NCBI RefSeq assembly: GCF_003399645.1
Contig: NZ_NBXD01000024.1
Coordinates: forward strand, 186,001-250,000
Length of the DNA: 64,000 nucleotides
From: Subtercola boreus
Lineage (GTDB): Bacteria > Actinomycetota > Actinomycetes > Actinomycetales > Microbacteriaceae
Direction: 5' to 3'
Positions 53,624 through 64,000 of the stretch are shown here, one piece after another (position 1 is the first letter of the stretch; each line of letters opens with the position of its first letter). The position numbers and the translations under genes were made by a program. Under the pieces are notes generated by a model that was not told where the DNA came from, did not search any database, and saw nothing but the letters and a program-made list of their open reading frames with translations.

Positions 53624-56600
53624 ACGAGTGCTCCCTGGTCGGTCAGCTCGGGTGCGAGGTGGATGACGGTGGTGGGCCGCGCCCCGGCAGCGTGCGAACC
53701 GGTGTGCGACCCGGGCGGCACCGCGCCAGCGGGCATCGCGCCAGCGGGCATCGCGACGATGAGGGTGGTCGACGGGCGCGCCTCGGCGGTGATCGCTGCA
53801 ACGAGCACCGCCGCAAGCGCGGGGTCGAGCTGCCGGGCGTCGACGGCGATGACCTCGGCCGACGAGGCCAGCGCCAGCGCCACGTCGAGACACCACCGGG
53901 CGGGGAGACCGAGCTCGGTGAGGGGCGTAGGCGGTTCCGCCTGGGTCGGTACGGCGTCGGTCACGACACCCTCCAGCACACGGAGGTGACGTGCGACCGC
54001 GGCGAGTTGCCGGGCGCGGTGGCCCCGCCTTGCATCCAGCCTCACCTCGCCGAGCAGGTACTCGCCCACCGTCAGGGGTTCGTCGATCGTCTCGACCGCC
54101 GACACGAGTCGCGACCGGCGGCGAACAGCGGCGGCTTCGAAGGGCTGCGGATGCCCGAGAACACTGAGGTGGCCACCCTCGGGCGTGAGGCGACCCGTGA
54201 CGACGGCGAGGAGCGCGGCGGCGGCGACATCGGGAGCGAGCGAGGATGCGGCGCCGACCGACTCGACGACGAGGGCCAGCCCGCCCGCCGCCACCTCGAG
54301 GTCGAGCGGCTGCCGGCCGGCGAGCGCGAGGCCTCCGGCGGCGATTGCCGCGGAGATCGGTGCGGGCGGGGGCGGGGGCATGCGCATCGAGCGGCGCGCA
54401 TCCCGATCGGCGGCCTTCGAGGCGGCGCGGGCGGCGCGCTTCCCGGCGGCGACCGCCTCCCGCGTCACGGGCACGGGAGCGGTCGAGACGGCGGCTGTGC
54501 CGTTGGGGGTGGCAGGCGCGGCGGTGGCCGGCTCGGAGGTGGCCGGCTCGGCGGTGGCCGACGCGAGGCTGGTGGGGCCGAAACCGGCGTCTGCACCGCC
54601 CGCCACGGCCTTGCCCTCCGCACCGGCCGAGCCCTCCGCGCCCACCGCGCCCTCCGCACCGCCCGCCACTGCCGCGCCCTCCGCACCCGCGGGCCGCCAG
54701 TCGCGCGCCGCGATCAGCTCGTGCACCTTCTCACCCTCGATGTCGACGTTGGGGAGGTGGCGGCCGAGCCAGGCCGGCAGGTACCACGCCTTCGTTCCGA
54801 GCATTGCCATGATCGCTGGAATGAGCGTCATCCGTACCAGGAATGCATCGATCAGCACTCCGATCGCCAGGGCGCCGGCAAGCGGCTGCAGCACCGCTCC
54901 CCCGCCGGGCACGAACGACGCGAACACGCTGAACATGATGAGCGCGGCAGCCGTGACCACGCGCGCCGCGGCGCTGAACCCGTCGAGCACGGAATCGCGG
55001 GCGTGGCCGGTGCGCGAGAACTCCTCGCGCATCCGTGAGACGAGGAAGACCTGGTAGTCCATGGCGAGCCCGAACAGCACCGCCATCACCAGGATCGGCA
55101 TGAAGCTGATCACCGGCCCGACCTTCTGCACGCTCAGCGGCTCGGCGAGCCAGCCCCAGTTGAAGATCGCGGTCACGACACCGAGCGAGGCACCGACCGA
55201 GAGCAGAAAGCCGAGGGTCGCGGTGATCGGGACGGCAAGGGACCGGAAGACCATCGTGAGCAGCACGAGGCAGAGCCCCACGACCACGAGCGCGAACGGC
55301 AGCAGCGCGCCGCCCAAGCGATCGGAGATGTCGATCGACACCGCTGTCTGCCCGGTGACCATGTAACTGAACCCATTGGCCCTCGAGAAGGCGGGCGCAT
55401 CGTTTCGAAGCGTCTGTACGAGCGCTTTCGTCGCGTCCGAGTCCGGGGCGCTCGCGGGCGTCAGCGACACGATCGCCATGTCGAGGGCCTGGTTCGGGAT
55501 GGCCGGGCTCACCGCCGTGACGTCGTCGAGGCCCGTGAACTGTTTCGACAGTGCGTCCAGAGCCCCCTGGATGTCGGTGGTGTGGCTGATATCGGCGGTC
55601 ACGAGCAGGGGGCCGTTGAAACCGGGCCCGTATCCGGTCGTGAGGAGGTCGTAGGCGATGCGGCCCTGGGAGCCGGGAGCGTCGTAGCCCGCATCGGGGA
55701 TGGTGAGCTTCAGGCCCAGGGCGGGTAGCGCGACGACCAGCAGCGCCAGCGGTACCACGATGACCGTGATGAGCGGCCGGCGTGTCACGAGGTTCACCCA
55801 GCGCCGCCCCATCGTGGGCCTGCCCGCGTGATCGGGGCCCAGGAGCTCGCGTTCGCGCTTCGCGGCGCGCGAGGACGGCTTCGGAATGAGCGTGGTGTTC
55901 AGCAGACCGAGGAGGGCCGGCAGCAGCGTCACCGAGACGACGATCGCGAGCAGCACGCCGAACGCCGCGCCGAGCCCCATCACCGAGAGGAACGGGATCT
56001 GCACCACCGAGAGCCCGATCAGCGCGATGATCACGGTGATTCCTGCGAAGACGACCGCACTGCCGGCCGTCGAGGTCGCGATGGCGATCGATTCGCGGGG
56101 CGGGATGCCCGCGACGAGTTGTGATCGGTGCCGCGAGACGATGAAGAGGGCGTAGTCGATGCCGACCGCGAGTCCGAGCATCGACGCCAGGATGGGAGCG
56201 GTCGACGAGATGGTGACGAAGTCGGCGAAGATCGTGATGGAGGCCGTCGAAATGGCGACACCGACCGCGGCGGTGATGAGCGGCATCCCGGCCGCGAGCA
56301 GCGAACCGATCGTGATGGCGAGGATGATCAGGGCGATGAGCAGCCCCACCGCCTCCTGGCTGTTGTCTGCGGCCTCCGTCGCCTTCACTCCGGCATACGC
56401 GACGGTGAGACCCGAGGTGGCGGAGGCATCGCCGTCGGCCTTTATCGCCTCGGCATCGGCGTCGGTCAGCTCCGAGGCGGGAACGCTGTAGTTCACCGAG
56501 ATGTACGCCATCGAGTTGTCGGCCGCGATCTCGGCGGCCGCGGCGGCGACGGCCTCGGTACTGCCGGTCGCCTGGAACGGGTTCGTCACCCCGGCGACGT

Positions 56601-56904
56601 TCTCGAGTGTCGCGAGTCTGGTGGCAGCATCCGTCACCTGTGTTTCGAAGCTCCGGATGCTCTGCCCCTCGGGCGCGACATAGATGACCTTCGAGCCGGC
56701 ACCGTTCGCGGCGGGAAAGCGGCTGCCGAGCATGTCGATGGCGGTCTGCGACTGCGTTCCGGGGATCTCGACGGACTGCGACATCTGCCCGTCGAAGACC
56801 TTGGCGCCGATCAGCGCTGCTGCCACGATGAGCAGCCAGACGGCCATGACGACGAAGTGCCTTCGGGCCGCGAAGGCGCCGATCCGGTACAGCAGAACAG
56901 CCAT
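53620..56904 (-). CDS. MMPL/RND-family exporter fused to a degenerate ABC-ATPase-like domain
   Basis: 1094 residues from ATG at 56904, 5 nt after GGGGG. Residues about 1-735 are an MMPL transporter: TM1 at about 15-35, extracellular domain, TMs at about 185-340 (LGLAVGIDYALFIVSRHRSQL), a second extracellular domain and TMs at about 545-710 (LFGLAMDYQVFLVSRMREEF). An Ala/Gly-rich linker (about 735-850) leads to about 245 residues resembling an ABC ATPase: LLAVVTGRLTPEGGHLSVLG, EPLTVGEYLL, LDVALALASSAEVIAVDARQLD. Walker A is replaced by SSLAPDVAAA, so it probably does not bind ATP in the usual way. Coupled to the YhgE gene. Confidence 0.9.
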   Translation of the reverse strand: MAVLLYRIGAFAARRHFVVMAVWLLIVAAALIGAKVFDGQMSQSVEIPGTQSQTAIDMLGSRFPAANGAGSKVIYVAPEGQSIRSFETQVTDAATRLATLENVAGVTNPFQATGSTEAVAAAAAEIAADNSMAYISVNYSVPASELTDADAEAIKADGDASATSGLTVAYAGVKATEAADNSQEAVGLLIALIILAITIGSLLAAGMPLITAAVGVAISTASITIFADFVTISSTAPILASMLGLAVGIDYALFIVSRHRSQLVAGIPPRESIAIATSTAGSAVVFAGITVIIALIGLSVVQIPFLSVMGLGAAFGVLLAIVVSVTLLPALLGLLNTTLIPKPSSRAAKRERELLGPDHAGRPTMGRRWVNLVTRRPLITVIVVPLALLVVALPALGLKLTIPDAGYDAPGSQGRIAYDLLTTGYGPGFNGPLLVTADISHTTDIQGALDALSKQFTGLDDVTAVSPAIPNQALDMAIVSLTPASAPDSDATKALVQTLRNDAPAFSRANGFSYMVTGQTAVSIDISDRLGGALLPFALVVVGLCLVLLTMVFRSLAVPITATLGFLLSVGASLGVVTAIFNWGWLAEPLSVQKVGPVISFMPILVMAVLFGLAMDYQVFLVSRMREEFSRTGHARDSVLDGFSAAARVVTAAALIMFSVFASFVPGGGAVLQPLAGALAIGVLIDAFLVRMTLIPAIMAMLGTKAWYLPAWLGRHLPNVDIEGEKVHELIAARDWRPAGAEGAAVAGGAEGAVGAEGSAGAEGKAVAGGADAGFGPTSLASATAEPATSEPATAAPATPNGTAAVSTAPVPVTREAVAAGKRAARAASKAADRDARRSMRMPPPPPAPISAAIAAGGLALAGRQPLDLEVAAGGLALVVESVGAASSLAPDVAAAALLAVVTGRLTPEGGHLSVLGHPQPFEAAAVRRRSRLVSAVETIDEPLTVGEYLLGEVRLDARRGHRARQLAAVARHLRVLEGVVTDAVPTQAEPPTPLTELGLPARWCLDVALALASSAEVIAVDARQLDPALAAVLVAAITAEARPSTTLIVAMPAGAMPAGAVPPGSHTGSHAAGARPTTVIHLAPELTDQGALV

Positions 56905-57050
56905 CAGTGCCCCCGTTAACAGGCACACCGTCATGTCGCCCACGCGTCGACACTGTCTGGGCCGGGGTGCTCCAGGCTCAAGATAGTGCAGTCGCGAGCA
57001 GGGCGCCTAAACCCCCTTCAGGGTGCCCCCCGCGGGCTAGGCTTCGAGGG

Positions 57051-57860
57051 ATGAATGAGCCGGTTTCGCGCATCCTGGGCCGCAGCGGGCTGACGGCTGA
57101 GCTCGTCGCAGACCTGATCGGCGGGGCCGGCTACACGCTGTACATCGGCGGGGAGCAGCAGTCGCACGTCTACACGAACGACCCGGTCTCCCTCCGCTTC
57201 GACTACGTGCAGCGCATCGCGAACCTCGCAGACCTGCTCGATCCGCCCGGACCGCCGGGCACCCCGCTGCGCGTGCTGCATCTCGGTGCGGGAGCACTCA
57301 CCCTCCCCCGCTACCTCGCGCAAACGCGCCCGGGGTCGACGCAGTGGGTGATCGAGTACGAGAGCGATGTGGTGCCCTTCGTCACCGAGGTACTGCCGCT
57401 TCCGGCCGGGGCCTCGGTCACGGTACTGGTCGACGATGCCCGCGCGGGGCTGGCCCGGGTGGCAGCCGGTGCGCCCTTCGACCTCATCGTGAGCGATGTC
57501 TACCTCGGCTCGAACACTCCCCCGCACCTGACGACGGTGGAGTTCTTCGCCTCGCTCAGCTCTCTGCTCGCGCCGGAGGGAGTACTCGCGGTCAACGTGG
57601 CCGACGACCCCGGGTTGCCCTTGGTACGTGCCGGGGCGGCGACCCTCGCGGAGGTGTTCGAAGACGTGCTCGTGGCGGGCGCCCGAGGACTGACGAACGA
57701 TCTCGACGAGGGCAATGCGGTGCTCTTCGCGTCTCGCGGCCGCTCCCTGGCTGCGCTGCAGGGTGCGCTGCAGGCGCGCGGGCCGCATCCGAGCGGGATG
57801 ATCGGGGCCGACACACTCGCGGCGTTCATCGGCGACGCGGAGGCGGTACACGATGGGTGA
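57051..57860 (+). CDS. Spermidine-synthase-like methyltransferase-fold protein
   Basis: 269 residues from ATG at 57051, directly after GAGGG. Rossmann-like class I methyltransferase/polyamine synthase fold: RVLHLGAGALTLPRYLA (SAM-type loop) near residue 85, WVIEYESDVVPFV, VLVDDARAGLARV and DLIVSDVYLGSNTPPHL. The residues that define true spermidine synthase specificity are not clearly present, so the substrate is uncertain. Overlaps the oxidoreductase gene by 8 bp; divergent from MMPL. Confidence 0.8.
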   Translation: MNEPVSRILGRSGLTAELVADLIGGAGYTLYIGGEQQSHVYTNDPVSLRFDYVQRIANLADLLDPPGPPGTPLRVLHLGAGALTLPRYLAQTRPGSTQWVIEYESDVVPFVTEVLPLPAGASVTVLVDDARAGLARVAAGAPFDLIVSDVYLGSNTPPHLTTVEFFASLSSLLAPEGVLAVNVADDPGLPLVRAGAATLAEVFEDVLVAGARGLTNDLDEGNAVLFASRGRSLAALQGALQARGPHPSGMIGADTLAAFIGDAEAVHDG

Positions 57861-59088
57861 CAGGATGCCCGGCAGCGCATCGCCCGGGCCCGTGGGCGTC
57901 GCCCGCGACATCCCCGCGCACGCCCGCGTGGTCATCGTCGGTGCGGGGCAGGCGGGGCTCTCGGTCGCCTACCATCTGGCGCGCCGGGGTCTACGGCCCG
58001 GGGCGGATCTGGTCGTGCTCGACCGGGCGCCCGCAACCGGCGGGGCCTGGCAGTTCCGCTGGGAGTCCCTGCGGCTCGGCACGGCGCACCGGGTGAACGA
58101 CCTTCCCGGTATGACCGAACTCGGGCTGAGCTTCGACACGGCCGACCAGGACCGCGCGGCCCGCGACGTGGTGGCCGAGTACTACGCGGCCTATGAGCAG
58201 CACTTCGGGTTGGCGGTCTTCCGCCCGGTGGCGGTCACCGCGGTGGCAGCGGCGACGGGAGCCCGCGGAGCGGACAGGGTGGCGGGGGCGGACGGGGTGG
58301 CGGAAGCGCTGCGGGTCTCCTACCTGCGCGACGGCGCGGTGCGCGGCAGCATCACGGCCGACGTGCTCGTGAACGCGACCGGAACCTGGGGCGCCCCCGT
58401 GCGTCCGTACGTTCCGGGCATCGAGACGTTCCGCGGCCGGCAGCTCGCGACCCCCGAATACCGCTCGGCCGCCGAGTTCGTCGGGCAGCGGGTCATCGTG
58501 GTCGGCGGGGGCACCTCGGCCGTGGGTTTCGTGCTCGAGCTCGAGGGCGTGGCGGCCTCCACCACCTGGGTCACGCGCCGACCGCCGTCGTTCGTGGGCG
58601 ACGAGCCGGACACCCCTCCAGGCAGCACCGTCACCAGCACCATCGAGAGCCGGCTCGCCGCGGTCGCCCAGCAGAACGAGGCAGCAGCAGCCGGTCGCGT
58701 CCTCCCCAGCATCGTGGCCGGCACGGGCCTGCCCGCCACACGTCGGAACCGCGCGGCCATCGCCCGCGGCGCGCTCGAGGCGCATCCCCTCTTCACGAGC
58801 ATCGAACCGGGGGGCGTGCGCTTCGCAGACGGGACGTTCCAGCCGGCCGACGTCATCCTCTGGGCGACGGGGTTCCGTTCGGAGCTCGGTCACCTCGAGC
58901 CCCTGGGGCTCCGCGAGGTGGGCGGAGGTGTGGCGGCTGTCGAGGGGCGGGCTGTCCGCGATCCACGGGTGTTCCTCGCGGGCTACGGACCCCAGGCGAG
59001 CACCATCGGCGCCAATCGCGCGGGACGGTTGGTCGCGCGGCAGGTTCTGCGGGCGCTCCGGGACCCCGAGCATCCGCAACCCGCCTGA
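57853..59088 (+). CDS. FAD/NAD(P)-dependent oxidoreductase, flavin-monooxygenase-like
   Basis: 411 residues. First Rossmann motif VVIVGAGQAGLSVAYHL near residue 25 binds FAD; ATGGAWQFRWESLRLG matches the FMO/BVMO-like GGxW segment; second motif VIVVGGGTSAVGFVLEL near residue 215 binds NAD(P); and ILWATGFRSEL near residue 335 is the ATG motif of the family. The substrate cannot be told. Overlaps the spermidine-synthase-like gene by 8 bp, so the two are co-translated. Confidence 0.88.
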   Translation: MGDRMPGSASPGPVGVARDIPAHARVVIVGAGQAGLSVAYHLARRGLRPGADLVVLDRAPATGGAWQFRWESLRLGTAHRVNDLPGMTELGLSFDTADQDRAARDVVAEYYAAYEQHFGLAVFRPVAVTAVAAATGARGADRVAGADGVAEALRVSYLRDGAVRGSITADVLVNATGTWGAPVRPYVPGIETFRGRQLATPEYRSAAEFVGQRVIVVGGGTSAVGFVLELEGVAASTTWVTRRPPSFVGDEPDTPPGSTVTSTIESRLAAVAQQNEAAAAGRVLPSIVAGTGLPATRRNRAAIARGALEAHPLFTSIEPGGVRFADGTFQPADVILWATGFRSELGHLEPLGLREVGGGVAAVEGRAVRDPRVFLAGYGPQASTIGANRAGRLVARQVLRALRDPEHPQPA

Positions 59089-59100
59089 GAAGACGGCTTC

Positions 59101-60183
59101 TCAGCCCACTGCCACCGTTTCGCTCGGCGCATTGCGACCCGCCCGCCGGTTGCTCACGACACTCGAGAGAAACCCGGCGCCGATGAACACGATGCCGACG
59201 AGGCCGGTCACGAGGTCGGGGATCTCGACGCGGATCGAGATGAGCAGGATGACCGCCAGCGCGCCCACGGCCCAGAGCGCCCCGTGTTCGAGGTAGACGA
59301 ACTGGCTCAGCGTGCCCTGGCGCACGAGGAAGATGGTCAGCGACCGGATGAACATGGCCCCGACGCCGAGGCCGATCGCGATCACGATGGGGTCGGAGGT
59401 GATTGCGAACGCACCGATGACACCGTCGAACGAGAAGCTGGCGTCGAGCACCTCGAGGTAGAGGAAGAGGAAGAACGCGGCCTTGCCGACGACGATCTTG
59501 ACCTGCCGGCCGGGCTTCACCGGGTCGGCGTCTTCGAGGGCACCCTCTTCGGCGCTGTCTTCGAACACCCTGCCGAGCGCGGTGACGAGCAGGAAGGCAC
59601 CGATGCCGACGACGCCGCTCAGCAGCACGGTGCCCGGGTCTTCGGCGACGAACTGCGAGACCAGCACAAGCACGATGATCGAGACGATCGTGCTGGCGCC
59701 GGGGACTCGCCCGACGACCTGCAGGACCTTCTCGACCGGCTTGATCCAGAGGATCTCGCGCTCGTCGAACATGAAGTCGAGAAAGAGCATCAGCAGGAAC
59801 ATGCCACCGAAGCCGGCGATCGACGGATGCGCGGCATTGAGGATGAAGCCGTAGGTGCCCGGCACCCCGGGGTCGCCCTGCTGGAAGGCGAGCTGGATGG
59901 CCTGAACCGGCCCGAGCCCCGCCGTGACCGCCACGACGAGGAACGGGAACACCAGCCGCATGCCGAACACGGCGATCACCACGCCGACGGTGAGGAAGAT
60001 GCGCTGCCACGCCCGGTTCATGCGCTCGAGGATCGTGGCGTTCACCACCGCGTTGTCGAAGGACAGCGAGATCTCGAGAACAGAGAGCACCAGCACCAGC
60101 ACGAGCGCCTCGGGCCCGCCGTAGAGCCAGCCCAGAACGAGGCCGACGGCCAGGACGACGAAGGACCAGCCGAAGTTCTTCAC
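59101..60183 (-). CDS. DUF475/TerC-like integral membrane protein
   Basis: 360 residues, nine or so hydrophobic segments. SLSFDNAVVNATIL near residue 40 and EVLDASFSFDGVIGAFAIT near residue 240 are the paired S-F-D-N/S-F-D-G motifs shared with TerC relatives, where the Asp residues are thought to bind metal. Members are linked to metal export or tellurite resistance, but function here is not established. It lies just after the rpoC terminator, with a 12-bp gap to the convergent oxidoreductase gene. Confidence 0.88.
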   Translation of the reverse strand: MKNFGWSFVVLAVGLVLGWLYGGPEALVLVLVLSVLEISLSFDNAVVNATILERMNRAWQRIFLTVGVVIAVFGMRLVFPFLVVAVTAGLGPVQAIQLAFQQGDPGVPGTYGFILNAAHPSIAGFGGMFLLMLFLDFMFDEREILWIKPVEKVLQVVGRVPGASTIVSIIVLVLVSQFVAEDPGTVLLSGVVGIGAFLLVTALGRVFEDSAEEGALEDADPVKPGRQVKIVVGKAAFFLFLYLEVLDASFSFDGVIGAFAITSDPIVIAIGLGVGAMFIRSLTIFLVRQGTLSQFVYLEHGALWAVGALAVILLISIRVEIPDLVTGLVGIVFIGAGFLSSVVSNRRAGRNAPSETVAVG

Positions 60184-60230
60184 AGGGCGTTCACCGAATC
60201 GGTCATCGGACCATTCTACCGAGCACGCAG

Positions 60231-60262
60231 AAAGGGCCCCCGCACCGAAGTGAAGGGGCCCT
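60231..60262 (-). terminator. Terminator after rpoC
   Basis: AGGGCCCC (60233-60240) pairs with GGGGCCCT (60255-60262), loop 14 partly able to pair further (GCACC/…GAAGTG). On the minus strand TTTCT follows. It starts 22 bp after the rpoC stop. Confidence 0.75.
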
Positions 60263-60283
60263 CCCGGTTGTGACTAGTGCCGG

Positions 60284-64000
<3,717 letters not shown>

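Noticed and set aside
54731-56953. 740-codon minus-strand frame overlapping the MMPL gene
   Set aside because: Out-of-frame translation of the MMPL gene; Arg/Gly-rich without TM segments, while the chosen frame shows clear MMPL motifs.
60184-60283. Metal riboswitch before the DUF475/TerC-like gene
   Set aside because: Only 100 bp are available and a third is the rpoC terminator; no yybP-ykoY-like arrangement is seen.

Overview
This window comes from a high-GC actinobacterium, most likely a member of the Microbacteriaceae. Family level is as far as I would go from sequence alone. The clues are very high third-position GC, frequent GTG and TTG starts, alanine-rich tails on several ribosomal proteins, actinobacterial FHA/kinase/ABC proteins, and the gene order of the rpoC, str, S10, spc and alpha clusters. 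Nearly all housekeeping genes run on the minus strand, so transcription is mostly right to left.

Layout in the direction of transcription (right to left): the 3' part of rpoC with its terminator (64000-60231); a DUF475 membrane protein, and an accessory block with a flavin oxidoreductase, a spermidine-synthase-like protein, an MMPL exporter fused to a degenerate ABC-type domain, a YhgE/Pip protein and three small membrane or exported proteins (60183-48934); the str operon rpsL-rpsG-fusA-tuf (48560-44200); a DUF559/AbiEi-like gene bracketed by two copies of a 62-nt palindromic repeat (44085-42893); topoisomerase IB and an HxlR-regulated MFS pump (42808-40005); the S10 and spc clusters down to secY-adk-map (39679-27184); a complete mannitol PTS operon with its own EI and HPr and a divergent MtlR regulator (27145-19445), inserted between map and infA; the alpha cluster infA-rpmJ-rpsM-rpsK-rpoA-rplQ (19326-16215); an Lrp-type regulator and truA; a PP2C/FHA/Ser-Thr kinase/FHA-ABC signalling operon (14533-8331); two secreted proteins on the plus strand; rplM-rpsI-glmM; and coaA divergent from glmS-acpS-alr, the last cut by the window edge.

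The housekeeping part builds the ribosome and RNA polymerase and supplies cell-wall precursors (GlmS, GlmM, Alr). The mannitol cassette encodes the whole phosphorelay from PEP to mannitol 1-phosphate and on to fructose 6-phosphate. The signalling operon encodes a kinase, its likely phosphatase, a phosphothreonine-binding partner and an FHA-gated transporter of the Rv1747 type.

The most unusual signals are: (1) three 62-nt hairpin repeats of identical length, with conserved ends and centre and variable arms that remain self-complementary, two of which bracket the DUF559 gene and one of which supplies its stop codon; (2) an MMPL transporter fused to an ABC-ATPase-like domain that has lost Walker A; (3) a membrane-protein gene whose first transmembrane segment has no usable in-frame start codon; (4) structured leaders in front of rpsM, rpoA and tuf.
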